A stretch of 64,000 nucleotides of DNA, taken from positions 310,001 to 374,000 of the forward strand of contig OY969762.1 of NCBI GenBank assembly GCA_963702835.1. Reading direction: 5' to 3'. Positions 12,151 through 21,677 of this stretch are shown here, in pieces; position 1 is the first letter of the stretch, and every line of letters starts with the position of its first letter. Made by a program: the position numbers and the translations under genes. The DNA comes from JAFGAV01 sp041479055 (lineage in GTDB: Bacteria > Acidobacteriota > Aminicenantia > Aminicenantales > JAFGAV01). Below the pieces are notes generated by a model. That model saw only the letters and a program-made list of their open reading frames with translations, did no database searches and was not told the origin of the DNA.

Positions 12151-14271
12151 CTAGATTCTCAGGAGATAGGACACCTTCAAGGTGAGGGAATGTCCCGCTT
12201 CTCGGCCGAAGGCCTCCGTCCTGGTGCTCTTCTTGTAGGAGAGCTGGACGATGTTCCCGGCCCCGAAATAATATCCGAGGAGAACATCCAGATTGTATTG
12301 GTTTTCCCGGGTTTCTCCCAGGAGGCGGGTGCTCAGGAACAGGCTGCGGGTGATCTGGAAGTGAAGAGCGGTGGAATAGGTCAACCCGTCAAAGACCTCT
12401 TCGCCGGTCCGGTCGAGGGTCTGACGGATCCAATCGCTGCTGACCGACCATTCGATGTTGCTCAGCGGCCGCAAGGCCAAGGAGGCTTCCAGGTTCGTTT
12501 GAGATCCCGGTTCCACCCCGGTGAAGCTTTCGTTGTAAATTCCCCGTTTTTCCCAGCCCCCCTCCAGGCTGATCTTTTTGAGGAATCCGCCGCGTTCCCA
12601 GCTTACGTCCAGGTTCCCGCCGGTAGTCTTGATGGGATCCCTCGTCCAGGTCAATTCATCGTTGTGGTCCAGCACCTGATATTTGCTTTTCCCCGTTTCC
12701 AGGCCGCCGTGGATTTCGAGAAGCGAAAAGAATTCCGTCCAGAAGAAAAGGTCCAGGCCGCTGCCGGTCCAGCGGCCGCCGGAATCCTGCTCTAGGACAC
12801 CGGTCAGGTCCAGGCTGAAGCGCTTGACCGCGCCCCGGTTGAACCTCCAGGCGTACCCGGCCATCATTTCCTCCGATTGGGCGTCGGTCCGGTTGATATA
12901 CCCGGTTCGGACTCGCACGTTTTTTTCGATCCGCTGGAAGTTGAACGTCAGTTGGAGCCCCGCATCGGGCTCCCTCTGGAATTGGAGGAGGTGCAGGCCG
13001 TTGTTTTTGCTCTCGGCATCTTTGTTGAAAGTGAAGGCGTTCGAGCCCCGGACGTAGTAGATGTCATTGAAATTGAAGCTGTAATCGACGGCGATGTTTC
13101 GGTTATAATCGCTCCCCGCGCTCATCCCAGCATAGTAGAACCCTGCCTGGGAATTCTGGAAGATATCTTTTTGGAGGCGCACCACACTGAAGAGTTCGTC
13201 CCCTCCCCGTCCTTCATTCAAGGCAGCCAGGATCCCGAAGGCATATCCGCCGGTCTTTCCGGAGAGCTTGGCGGCGATTCGGGGGTTGCCGATGCGTCGG
13301 GAATAAAAAAAGTTGACGTCCGGTCCCATATAGAATTCCCCTTCCGTGGTCATCTGAAAATAGCGGCTGCCCTCCGTGAAAAACGGCCGGTTCTCCTGAA
13401 AATAATTTTCGTAGGGGGAGAGCTGATAAAGGAAAGGATCGGATTCCACCTCGCTGAAATCCGGGCTGGCCGTTACGTCCAGATAAAGATTGGGCAGGAT
13501 CCCATATTTGATGTCCAGGCCGGCGGCGAACTTGTCGTCCTTGGTCCCATCCCAGCGCGTGGACCTGAGGCCGGCATAGGGAAAGAACTCGAGATTGTAG
13601 CCCGGGCGGATCCCGGCCAGGCCCTGCAGATCGCCCATTTGCTGGAGCAGCGGCTTGTCCCGGCTGACATCGGTCCAGTAGTCCGTTTCGTTCAGACGGT
13701 GAAGATAGCGCTCGAAATTGACCCCCCAGACCTGGCTGGCGGTCGGAGAGAACCTCAGAGATTTGAAGGGGACGGCCATTTCGGCGGCCCATCCGTCGGG
13801 GCGAAGAGTCGCTTCGGATTTCCAGATCGTTTCCACGGAATTTTTTTGGACTCCCTTGGGGTTGACCGTGAAACTGATGCTTGTCCTGTTGTCGTGGTAA
13901 GTGTCCAGGATCAGGGTGATCGAGTCGTTATTCTCGTAGTCGTTCCGGGGGGTCAGCTCGGCCCAGATCCGCTCCGGATGAGAATCCTTCATCAGGAAGG
14001 CGAAGTAGAGGTTATTCTGGTCATAGGCCGCCCAGGCCAGCGTTTCCTCTGAGGCCGGTGTACCGTTGAGGGGGTCGTATTGAAAAAATCCGGAAACGGG
14101 AGAAATCGTCTTCCAGCAGGCGTCCTCGATGCGCCCGTCGATAAGGGGAGGATTGTCCAGGCGAGAGATGGATATGATTTTCGTGCGATCCTGACCGAAC
14201 AGGCAAGGGAGGCCGGCCACCAAGAGGGTCACTAAGCCGGCCGTGGCCTGGATGAGTCTTCGGTGTGACAT
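12151..14271 (-). CDS. CBM9-like/DUF5916 outer-membrane protein
   Basis: 706 residues from the ATG at 14271 (AGGAGA upstream), with a signal peptide ending near GLPCLFGQ. Residues 35-220 resemble the family 9 carbohydrate-binding/DOMON fold (PPLIDGRIEDACW, AYDQNNLYFAF). The rest is DUF5916, a long beta-strand region ending in an aromatic/Leu strand as expected for an outer-membrane barrel (SLTLKVSYLLRI). The function of the family is not established; it is common in Acidobacteriota and Bacteroidota. The gene is convergent with maf-rlmD (26-nt gap) and stands alone. Confidence 0.82.
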   Translation of the reverse strand: MSHRRLIQATAGLVTLLVAGLPCLFGQDRTKIISISRLDNPPLIDGRIEDACWKTISPVSGFFQYDPLNGTPASEETLAWAAYDQNNLYFAFLMKDSHPERIWAELTPRNDYENNDSITLILDTYHDNRTSISFTVNPKGVQKNSVETIWKSEATLRPDGWAAEMAVPFKSLRFSPTASQVWGVNFERYLHRLNETDYWTDVSRDKPLLQQMGDLQGLAGIRPGYNLEFFPYAGLRSTRWDGTKDDKFAAGLDIKYGILPNLYLDVTASPDFSEVESDPFLYQLSPYENYFQENRPFFTEGSRYFQMTTEGEFYMGPDVNFFYSRRIGNPRIAAKLSGKTGGYAFGILAALNEGRGGDELFSVVRLQKDIFQNSQAGFYYAGMSAGSDYNRNIAVDYSFNFNDIYYVRGSNAFTFNKDAESKNNGLHLLQFQREPDAGLQLTFNFQRIEKNVRVRTGYINRTDAQSEEMMAGYAWRFNRGAVKRFSLDLTGVLEQDSGGRWTGSGLDLFFWTEFFSLLEIHGGLETGKSKYQVLDHNDELTWTRDPIKTTGGNLDVSWERGGFLKKISLEGGWEKRGIYNESFTGVEPGSQTNLEASLALRPLSNIEWSVSSDWIRQTLDRTGEEVFDGLTYSTALHFQITRSLFLSTRLLGETRENQYNLDVLLGYYFGAGNIVQLSYKKSTRTEAFGREAGHSLTLKVSYLLRI

Positions 14272-14400
14272 TCCGCTTTCTCCTAAAATTTGAAGGCCCA
14301 AGCCAAAGCATAATAGTTTATCATTTTGACGAAGCAAGCGGCGATTTCTTCCCCTAAAATTGACGCGCCTGTTCTTTTCCGCTACAATCGAGCACTCCCT

Positions 14401-14474
14401 GGCGGCGTAGCTCAGTTGGTCAGAGCATGCGGCTCATATCCGCAGTGTCGGGGGTTCAAATCCCTCCGCCGCCA
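14401..14474 (+). tRNA. tRNA with CAU anticodon, probably elongator tRNA-Met
   Basis: A full cloverleaf: acceptor GGCGGCG/CGCCGCC, D stem GCTC/GAGC, anticodon stem TGCGG/CCGCA around loop CTCATAT (anticodon CAT), T stem GGGGG/CCCTC with TTCAAAT loop, discriminator A. The CCA end is not encoded. The 1-72 pair is G-C, which excludes the bacterial initiator. The sequence resembles B. subtilis elongator tRNA-Met. tRNA-Ile2, whose CAU anticodon is modified by TilS, is the alternative, of interest because tilS follows directly. Confidence 0.93.
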
Positions 14475-14500
14475 TACCTCTCCGGAGACGTCATCGAGCT

Positions 14501-14553
14501 CCCCCTTAATTGGCTAAGGGGCCCCCCTAATTACAGAGGGGGGCTTAAGGGGG
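14501..14553. repeat. Composite C/G-run palindrome
   Basis: Outer arms CCCCCTTAA (14501-14509) and TTAAGGGGG (14545-14553) enclose CCCCCCT/AGGGGGG around an 8-nt loop. An alternative hairpin CCCCCTTA/TAAGGGG is also possible on the left side. It lies between the tRNA and tilS and could end the tRNA transcript. It looks like the intergenic C5TTAA palindromes seen in many genomes. Confidence 0.6.
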
Positions 14554-14609
14554 ATTAAGAAATACTGATAGAGATGAAGGCGTTTTTGGCTCGAGACACC
14601 TTCCTTTGT

Positions 14610-14631
14610 CCCCCTTGTTTCAGCAAGGGGG
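14610..14631. repeat. Hairpin CCCCCTTG/CAAGGGGG upstream of tilS
   Basis: Perfect 8-bp arms around TTTCAG. The same arms with a different loop (GACAAT) occur at 61255-61276, inside the repeat element at 61.2 kb. Its right arm supplies the only purine-rich tract before the ATG at 14638, so a ribosome site there would be locked in the stem. This supports the downstream tilS start at 14665. Confidence 0.6.
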
Positions 14632-14664
14632 ATAAATATGGCTATAAGAAAAGGCTGGAGTATA

Positions 14665-16065
14665 ATGGCCTTGATGAAGAAGACGCGTTCAACGACGCGC
14701 GTCCGGCAGACTTTCCTGCGGACGATCAAGAAATATCATCTGCTCGAGCCCGGCCAAAGGGTGCTGGCCGCCTATTCAGGCGGTCCGGATTCCTCGGCCC
14801 TGCTCCACCTCCTGCTCGAAATCAAGAAGAACTGGGACCTGGAGATTGTGCTGGCCCATTTCAATCATCACCTGCGGCGAGCGGCCTCCCAGGATGAAGC
14901 TTTTTGCCGTGAAACGGCCGGACGTCTGGAGATCCCCATCCTCATCGGTTCGGCTGAGGTGCGGGCTGTGGCCCGGGGCCGGGGGGTCGGCCTGGAGCAA
15001 GCGGCCCGGGAGCTTCGTTACGAGTTCTTGAATAAAACCGCTCTCGAGGTCGGCGCTTCACGGATCGCCACCGGCCACACCCTGAACGACCAAGCCGAAA
15101 CCCTTCTCCTCCGGCTCCTCCAGGGCTCCGGCCCGCAGGGGTTGGCCGGCATTCACCCGGCAGTCGAAGGCCGGATCGTGCGGCCTCTCCTGGAAGTCAC
15201 CCGGGAAGACCTGGAAGAGTATCTCCGGGAGCGCGGAGTCGAATATGTCACGGACGAATCCAACTTGGACCCCCGTTTCCTCCGCAACCGCATACGGCTG
15301 GACCTCATTCCGCTGCTGGTCGAGGAGTTCAACCCCGAGATCGTCCGGCTCCTGGCCCGCACCGCGGACATTCTCCGGGAGGAGGATGCCTATCTCAACA
15401 GGATCGCCGCGGACAGGACGGAGAAGGCCGTCCTGTCCGGCAGGCGCCGGGCCGGACTGGACGCCGGATATCTGGCGCGCCTGCCCCGCGCCCTGGCCCG
15501 GCGCGTCGTCAGAAACTTCATCCGCCAGGAAAAGGGGCATCTCCGGAGCGTCTCGTTTGATGATGTCGAAGATGTCCTGTCGCTCCAGGAATTCAAAGAG
15601 AAAATTCTAAGCAGCGATGTGGCTTTGAGAAGGGAAGGCGGGATTGTCTTCCGTAAAGAAAGGAACCGCAGCCCTTCACCCTTTCAATACCAGTGGGACG
15701 GCCGGAAGCCTTTGGAGGTCAGTGAAACCGGGGTGATCCTTGGGGGCCGCCGCCTCACGCCCGCCGGGGGCCGAACGTTCGTCTTCAACGACAATCGTCG
15801 TGCTTTCCTGGACCTGGACAAACTCAGCTTCCCCCTTGAGGTCCGGCCCAGACGGCCGGGCGACCGCTACCGTCCTCTAGGCGCGCCGGGCTCCAAGAAG
15901 CTCAAGGAGGCTCTGAGGTCCAAGGGGATCGCTCTTCCCGACCGGGACCGTCTGCCCGTCATCCTATCCCGAGGCCGGATCGTCTGGATTCCCGGGCTGC
16001 CCGTGGCGGAGGGTTTTAAAATCGACAGAAAAACGAAAAATATTTTATTAATTGAGCGGTTATAG
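14665..16065 (+). CDS. tilS: tRNA(Ile)-lysidine synthase
   Basis: TilS adds lysine to C34 of the CAU tRNA-Ile, switching it from AUG to AUA decoding. The protein of about 466 residues has the PP-loop YSGGPDSSALL near residue 40, HFNHHLR, the TGHTLNDQAETLLLRLLQG signature and a C-terminal TilS substrate-binding region with RPRRPGDRYRPLG. The ATG at 14665 has GGAG at the right spacing; an in-frame ATG at 14638 is possible but its upstream site lies in a hairpin. The gene follows a CAU tRNA gene by about 190 nt. Its last 6 nt overlap the end of asnB on the other strand. Confidence 0.93.
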   Translation: MALMKKTRSTTRVRQTFLRTIKKYHLLEPGQRVLAAYSGGPDSSALLHLLLEIKKNWDLEIVLAHFNHHLRRAASQDEAFCRETAGRLEIPILIGSAEVRAVARGRGVGLEQAARELRYEFLNKTALEVGASRIATGHTLNDQAETLLLRLLQGSGPQGLAGIHPAVEGRIVRPLLEVTREDLEEYLRERGVEYVTDESNLDPRFLRNRIRLDLIPLLVEEFNPEIVRLLARTADILREEDAYLNRIAADRTEKAVLSGRRRAGLDAGYLARLPRALARRVVRNFIRQEKGHLRSVSFDDVEDVLSLQEFKEKILSSDVALRREGGIVFRKERNRSPSPFQYQWDGRKPLEVSETGVILGGRRLTPAGGRTFVFNDNRRAFLDLDKLSFPLEVRPRRPGDRYRPLGAPGSKKLKEALRSKGIALPDRDRLPVILSRGRIVWIPGLPVAEGFKIDRKTKNILLIERL

Positions 16066-17963
16066 GAAATTCTCTTTCCAGATCTCAAACACCAGCAGGG
16101 CCCACAGCTGGTGGCTGTAGTTCTCCCGGCCGGCCAGGTGGGAGTCGATAAGGCGCTTGACGGCCGGATAGTGGAAGAGGCCCTCCCGGACGATCCTCTC
16201 CTCGTTCAGATGGTCGAGGAGCATATCCCGGAGGTCCACCCTCAACCAGTGCTTGATGGGAATACTGAAGCCCTCTTTGGGCCGGTAGATGTTCTCCGGG
16301 GGGAGAAGGCGTTCCATTGTTTTCTTGAAGATCCATTTGCTTGTTCCGTCGTGCAACTTCCAGCTTCCGGGAAGGCGGAAAGCGTACTCCACTATCTTGT
16401 GGTCGAGCAGCGGCACGCGCGCTTCGAGCGACACGGCCATGCTCATCCGGTCCACCTTGACCAGGATGTCGTCGGCCAGGTAGGTCTTGAGGTCGAGGAA
16501 GAGTTCGGCGTTGAGCGGGTCGAAAGCCCCCAGCCGGCTGAACAGGCCGGCCCAGGGCTCCTCCTCCAGGATGTCTTTTTTCCGCTCGGCCGCGTTCCAC
16601 AAGCCCGGCGCGTAGAGCTTTTTTTTCTGCTCGGGCGAAAGGAACATCATCCAGCGCAGGTGCCGCGCCGCCGGCGGCATGTCCAGCCCCTGGACAAACC
16701 TGCGGAGTTTGTTCCACAAACCTTTTTTTTGGAGGAGGGCGGCAGGCGCCGCAGGATCGGCCGGAGGGCCCGGGCCGCAGCCCGGAAGGCCGGGCTTCCG
16801 GCCAGGGCCTGAGCCTGGTAGTGCTCGTAGCCGCCGAAAATCTCGTCCCCGCCGTCTCCGGAGAGAATGACCTTGACCTGCTGGCGCGCCATTTTGGATA
16901 CAAGATAAGTTGGAAAGATGGAAAAATCGCCGAAGGGCTCGTCCAAATGCTTAATGAGTTTTTCGGTCAGCTCCAGGGCCTGGGGCTGGATGACGAACTC
17001 CTGGTGGTCGGTGGAGAATTTTTGGGCGATCCGGCGGGCGTAAGCCAGCTCGTTGTAAGTCCTGTCCTCAAAACCGATGGAGAACGTTTTGAGCGGCGAG
17101 GCGCCCAGCTCGCGCATCAGGCCGACGATGGCGGAGGAGTCGAGGCCCCCGCTGAGGAAGGCGCCCAGCGGCACATCGCTGATGAGCCTCAGTTTGACCG
17201 ACTCTTTGAGCAGGCTGTAGAGCCTGTCGGCCGCCTCCTCCGAGTTTAGGGGCTGCCCGGGCTCTTCCTCGGCCTCTTTTTTCTTCTCCTCGATATCCCA
17301 GTATTTCCTGATATCGACCCGGCCGTCCTGGTACCGGAGCAGATGGCCGGCCGGGAGTTTGCGGACGCCCTGGAGGATAGAATGGGGGGCCGGGATGTAC
17401 TCCAGGGTCAAGAACAGGTCGAGCGCCCTCAGGTCGAGCTTTCGCTCGACGAGGGGATGGACGATGAGGGACTTCAGCTCCGAGCCGAAGACGAGCGTGC
17501 CGTCCGGGAGGAGCGTGTAGTAGAGCGGCTTGATGCCGATTCGGTCCCGCCCCAGCAGCAACTGCTTCTTCCGGCCGTCCCACAGGGCAAAGGCGAACAT
17601 GCCCCGGAAATGTTCCAGGAAATCTTGGCCCCATTCCTCATAGGCGTGGAGGAAGGTCTCGGTGTCGGTGCGGGTCTTGAAGCGGTGGCCCCGGCCGGCC
17701 AGCTCACCCCTGACCTCGGGAAAATTGAAGGCCTCGCCGTTATAGGTAATCCACAGCGAACCGTCTTCGTTGGAAAGGGGCTGGTGGCCGCCTTCCAGGT
17801 CGATGATGCTCAGGCGCCTCGCGCCCAGGGCCACCTCGTCCGCCAGATATGTCCCCTCATCGTCCGGCCCGCGGTGGATTAAGGTCTGCAGCATGGCCTG
17901 CAGAATACGGGAGTCGGGCCTTTGCCGGCCTGCCCTTTGGACGAATCCGCAGATTCCGCACAT
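16060..17963 (-). pseudogene. asnB: Asparagine synthetase B (glutamine-hydrolysing), frameshifted at an A8 run
   Basis: The frame from 17963 encodes MCGICGFV (Cys2 nucleophile of the class II amidotransferase domain), RHRFKTRTDTE-type glutaminase motifs and the ATP-pyrophosphatase loop FLSGGLDSSAIVG. The rest of the synthetase domain (from about 16720 to 16060, including LDLKTYLADDILVKVDRMSMA) is in the -1 frame. The shift occurs at eight A residues (16723-16730 on the plus strand as T8) reading AAA AAA AAG in frame, which contains the A AAA AAG slippery heptamer. One extra A, or a -1 slip, restores a full-length protein. It starts 12 nt after the upstream GT-C-like gene and is probably co-transcribed with it. 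It makes asparagine, or amidates a surface-glycan precursor, if functional. Confidence 0.85.
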
Positions 17964-17975
17964 GGGTCAGTTAGG

Positions 17976-19799
17976 TCAGCGGGGGATGAGTTCCAGGCTA
18001 AAGAAGACGCCCAAGTTGCGCCGCTCATCGCTCGTTTTCGTTTCAAAATAGGGGATAGCCGGTTTGGAGGATTTGATGCTGAGTTTGTAGATATGGATGG
18101 CCCGGAAGGAGAATCCGTTGCCCGCCGGAAACTCGAGCGAGGCGCGCTGCTTCTGGGGCAGAGTGACCTTCTGGCTGCGGCCCTCGACTTGGACCGTGAT
18201 CTCATTCTTCAGGCGCGGGTTGTTCAGCAAGTGGACGATGATCTTGTGCACCGGGAAGTAGGTCTTGAGGATGATCTCGGCCGGTTTGTCACCGCGGGTC
18301 CAGACGCCGTCCTCGGTGGGGTGTTTGGGATAGAAGTTATCGTCCAGGAAATGGAGGTAGCCGTCATAGGGCGGCTGGCCGGCCGGGACGCGGAAGGCGT
18401 TGGGGTTGGTGTTGGTGGGAAATTCGTTGACCTGGCTCAGTTCGACCGGGATGATCTTGAAGGGAAAGCGCTTGGTGTGGGCCGCCGGCGCGTGCGAGGC
18501 GCTGAAGGGGTTGAGCAGGATCTGGGAGATGAAGACCGCGGCCATGATCCAGCATAAGACGATCTCCCTTCCCCTGCGCGGCAAGGGTGGCAGGAAAAAG
18601 AAAAGCGGGTAGATGTTCAGGAAGTAGCGGTTGGCCAGCGTTCCGCCGCCGCCGCCGTAGTTGTCGGGCATGAGCACGAGGTAGATGAGTATCTCCAGGG
18701 CGGCCGTCCCCAGCAGGAGCCAAGGCAGGAGCGGCCGCCGCCGGCCGAAGAACAGGACAAGGAAAAGAAGAGCCGGAAAAAAGTACCAGGCCAGGCCGGT
18801 ATATCGGCCGAAGAAATACCAAAAGGAGTTGGGCAGGACGAGCCATAGCGGGAAGAGCCTAACCTTATCCAAATAGCCTTCGGCGGTCATGGTATGGCCC
18901 ACCGAATCAAAGGTCACTCCCTCTTTTTCCAGGGGGAATTCTCCAATGAACGACTTGCGCTCTCCGCCCTGATAGTTCCAATCGCCGGTCGACAGGTAGG
19001 TGGCTCCAAACAGGACGGCCAGCACGGCGGCGAAACACAGGACCAGGAGCGCCGCTTTAATAATTTTTTTGCGGGATAAGGTCCATAACACCAACGGCGC
19101 CAGGAGGACGATGTTGGGAGGCTTGGAGAAGACGGCCAGGCCGGCCAAGCCGGCGGCCAGGTAGTCTGAGGCGTTTGAGCGGAAAAAACGCTCCAGGAGG
19201 CCCGCCCCGGCCGGGACGGAGCCGTTTTCTCCAGGGGGAGCGGTTTTATACAGCCATAAAAATAGGATGATGAAGACCAGGGCCAGGTTGAAGAAGTCGG
19301 GCGTCAACCAGAAAAAATAGACGGCGGCCACCGAGGCAAAGAGGAAGGTCAGAACCAGGAGGACAGCCGGGCCGGGCTTGCTGGCCAGGGAAGCATAGCG
19401 GAAGCCCAGGGCCAGGAGGAGGGCCAGGAGGAGAGTGTGAAAGACCAGGAAACCGTTGGGCCCGAAGACCCGGACAAATGGCGCGGCCAGCAGGCAGTAG
19501 CCCCAGGACTTGGCGAAGAAAAGCCTGCCCTCACGGCCGCGCTTGAGGAAGATGCCCTGCGGTCCGGCCTCGAAGTTCCGGTAATAGCGGATGAGGTCCT
19601 GGCGCGTGTATTCCAGGTCTAGGTCCTGGGCCAGGCTTTCGGTCAGGGCGAAATAGACGGCCTGGTCGGCGGTCAGGAAGTTATTATGGGCCGCCGGCAG
19701 ATTGACCGACAGGGAGAAGCCCAGGAAAAAGACGGGGATCAGGGCCAGGAATGCCAGCGCCGTTTTTTTCTCCCTGTCCATTGATACATCCATTATCAT
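17976..19799 (-). CDS. Polytopic membrane protein, GT-C glycosyltransferase-like
   Basis: 607 residues with about ten hydrophobic helices between residues 8 and 440, then a soluble beta-rich C-terminal domain of about 160 residues (NAFRVPAGQPPYDGYLHF onwards). The first large loop follows TM1 and contains acidic residues (TADQAVYFALTESLAQD), the arrangement of GT-C lipid-linked glycosyltransferases such as PMT/ArnT relatives. Assignment rests on topology only; no specific family motif is conclusive. The N terminus offers several in-frame ATGs (19799, 19793, 19781) with no clear ribosome site. It precedes asnB by 12 nt, an arrangement seen in surface-polysaccharide loci. Confidence 0.6.
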   Translation of the reverse strand: MIMDVSMDREKKTALAFLALIPVFFLGFSLSVNLPAAHNNFLTADQAVYFALTESLAQDLDLEYTRQDLIRYYRNFEAGPQGIFLKRGREGRLFFAKSWGYCLLAAPFVRVFGPNGFLVFHTLLLALLLALGFRYASLASKPGPAVLLVLTFLFASVAAVYFFWLTPDFFNLALVFIILFLWLYKTAPPGENGSVPAGAGLLERFFRSNASDYLAAGLAGLAVFSKPPNIVLLAPLVLWTLSRKKIIKAALLVLCFAAVLAVLFGATYLSTGDWNYQGGERKSFIGEFPLEKEGVTFDSVGHTMTAEGYLDKVRLFPLWLVLPNSFWYFFGRYTGLAWYFFPALLFLVLFFGRRRPLLPWLLLGTAALEILIYLVLMPDNYGGGGGTLANRYFLNIYPLFFFLPPLPRRGREIVLCWIMAAVFISQILLNPFSASHAPAAHTKRFPFKIIPVELSQVNEFPTNTNPNAFRVPAGQPPYDGYLHFLDDNFYPKHPTEDGVWTRGDKPAEIILKTYFPVHKIIVHLLNNPRLKNEITVQVEGRSQKVTLPQKQRASLEFPAGNGFSFRAIHIYKLSIKSSKPAIPYFETKTSDERRNLGVFFSLELIPR

Positions 19800-19907
19800 A
19801 AAGCCGGAGCGGAAAGCAATTGAGCCTCACCTCGGCCGGCAGCTTAGGAGTTTGGCTCGGCGTTGTTCTTTTCTGGGGCCGGCCTGTCCCGGCGCGCCGG
19901 GTCCGCC

Positions 19908-20471
19908 TCACCTGAAAGTCGCCAGGAATAATTGCTGATAAGAAGCGGCTGTTTTAAGGATTGGAGAAATGTCCGGCTTTTCGGCCGCGCCTTGGTTTCC
20001 CCGCAGGAGCTTCAGGAGTTCATTGTTTTGGATATAATATCGAGCCTCTTCCTGCGGTTCTTTCCCCGCCCGGGACTGTTGATAGTAAAAGACCAAGCCG
20101 CCGTCCTGAAAGAGGAATTCTTCATACTCCGACCGGACGGCAGCCGTGGTCTTGACCTCGACCTTGCCCAGGACGGACGTCTCGCTTTTGTTATCGGTGG
20201 AGGCGAACTCCGGTTGGTCGGAGTACCAGAACACGATTTTCTTGGAATAGTTTCCCACCGCACGCCAGGGGAGGTTGTGGCTGTTGATCAGGATTTCGGT
20301 GCTGTACAAGCCCTCCCCCTCGCCCTTCCGGCCGAGCTCGATGGCGGCGGACGTGTCCGCATAGAATTTCTTTATTGAGGCGAGAGGGTCCTCGGTGGCA
20401 ACGGCGAAATACATAATTCCCAGGACAAAGAACAGGAAGCCCAGGGCTTTAGCTAGAGGCGATTGTTTCAT
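19908..20471 (-). CDS. Secreted or membrane-anchored hypothetical protein
   Basis: 187 residues with one N-terminal hydrophobic helix (ALGFLFFVLGIMYFAVA) followed by a mostly polar domain rich in Tyr and Glu. No family recognised. The domain contains an NLPWRAVGNYSKK segment and alternating strands that could form a compact beta sandwich. It is the first gene of a same-strand run leading to the GT-C-like protein (108-nt gap) and asnB, so it may belong to the same envelope locus. Confidence 0.65.
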   Translation of the reverse strand: MKQSPLAKALGFLFFVLGIMYFAVATEDPLASIKKFYADTSAAIELGRKGEGEGLYSTEILINSHNLPWRAVGNYSKKIVFWYSDQPEFASTDNKSETSVLGKVEVKTTAAVRSEYEEFLFQDGGLVFYYQQSRAGKEPQEEARYYIQNNELLKLLRGNQGAAEKPDISPILKTAASYQQLFLATFR

Positions 20472-20669
20472 GACTCATATTCTAGGCGAAACCGGTCGCA
20501 ATAAAAAGATTGACGAGTTCTGGCGCAAGGGGCGGGTGGGGCTGCGCTGTGCCGCGACAACCTGAAACAACAGCATCACGGAAACGGTGCTGCCGAAAGC
20601 CCTTGCTAAGGGCAGGCTTCCTAATAAATAATATCGCGCGGTATCCATATCAATAATCAAGGAGGAATG
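20472..20669. other. Intergenic gap with a small hairpin; no gene seen
   Basis: Divergent promoters for 20471 (minus) and 20670 (plus) should lie here. A perfect hairpin GCCCTT-GCT-AAGGGC occurs at 20599-20613, with an imperfect CAGCATCAC/GGTGCTG pair just before it. No convincing ORF, RNA gene or -10/-35 pair stands out. Confidence 0.4.
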
Positions 20670-21223
20670 ATGAGCAAAATCAAGCTCATGCCCATTCTAT
20701 GTATGATGATGCTCATTTGGGCGCCTGGGGTTGCGGCGGCCAGAAGCAAACGGAATCCGGCCAGACGCCGGCCGCCGCGGCCGGGGAGACGACCGCGGTC
20801 GGAACAGCGCAGCCCGCTCCTGCTTCTCCTGCCGAGCTGGGCCAGGCTATCGGCGCTGTCTATCTCGAAGGCTTGAACAAGGTGACGGACATGCTTAAGG
20901 ACAAGCCTGAGCCGGGGGACATCAAGCCCAAGGTCCAGAAACTCAAGGAGAGCACTATCCAGAAGCTGGTCGATCTTGGCCGAAAGCGAGAGGCGATGAG
21001 CGAACCCGACCGGACGGCTGTTGAGGCCGCCAGCCGCTTGGCCCTCAACACGGTCCCCACCGACCTGTTCAAAGCCTACCAGGAGGCCCAGAGCTATTAC
21101 CTCTCCAAGGACAATGAGCTGTTCAACCTGATCGCCGACTTCAACATCATCACCCAGTACGCCTTTTTCGACCTGCTCAAGAAACAGACGCCCAAGGAAG
21201 CCGAGCGCCTGGGCATCCAATAA
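20670..21223 (+). pseudogene. Small putative lipoprotein, frame broken in the signal peptide
   Basis: GGAGG precedes two overlapping ATGs (20667 and 20670). The first frame gives a hydrophobic leader (KLMPILCMMMLI) and then an Arg/Pro-rich tail, which is implausible. The mature protein continues in the other frame from about 20720 as GAWGCGGQKQTESGQ followed by a helical domain of about 120 residues (LYLEGLNKVTDMLKD-like region to RLGIQ). Adding one base in the TTTGGG (20716-20721) or GGGG (20727-20730) tracts joins a leader, a lipobox-like Cys and the domain. The domain is not recognised. It runs into the DUF1311 gene 4 nt downstream, likely one operon. Confidence 0.6.
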
Positions 21224-21227
21224 AAGA

Positions 21228-21665
21228 ATGACCCGCCAGCGGATCCGGATACTTTGCCTGGCTGCCCTGGTCCTGGCCGCCCGGCCTTGGTTTCTTCTGC
21301 TGCCTGCCCAAACGGCCGAAAAGCGCCTTCCCCTTGATATGCGGCTGGACGAGTGCCTGAAGAAGGACCCCTCCACGGCCGGGATGCTCGAATGCTTGGG
21401 ACAGGCTTATCTGAGCTGGGACGCCGAGCTGAATACAGCCTATCAGAAACTTCTGGCCAAGCTGCCGGCCGAAGGCGGGGCTGCTCTCCGCGATTCCCAA
21501 CGCGCCTGGCTCAAGTTCCGGGACCAGGAATTCCTGCTCCTAGAGAAGCTGTACGGCCTAATGGAGGGTTCGATGTACCGGACCATGCGGGCCGCCGACC
21601 GGGTGGACTTCGTCCGCAAGCGGGCGCTCGAGCTCAGCTCCTATCTTGATGTATTGGAGAAATGA
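21228..21665 (+). CDS. DUF1311/LprI-family secreted protein
   Basis: 145 residues with a signal peptide ending near LLLPAQTAEK. The body shows the lysozyme-inhibitor LprI N-terminal (DUF1311) pattern: two cysteines (DECLKKDPSTAGMLECLG), then WDAELNTAYQKLLAKL and RDSQRAWLKFRDQE. Some members inhibit lysozyme in the periplasm; many are uncharacterised. It follows the broken lipoprotein gene by 4 nt and probably shares its transcript. It ends 12 nt before the convergent GRAM-like gene. Confidence 0.85.
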   Translation: MTRQRIRILCLAALVLAARPWFLLLPAQTAEKRLPLDMRLDECLKKDPSTAGMLECLGQAYLSWDAELNTAYQKLLAKLPAEGGAALRDSQRAWLKFRDQEFLLLEKLYGLMEGSMYRTMRAADRVDFVRKRALELSSYLDVLEK

Positions 21666-21677
21666 AACTCTAGTCGC

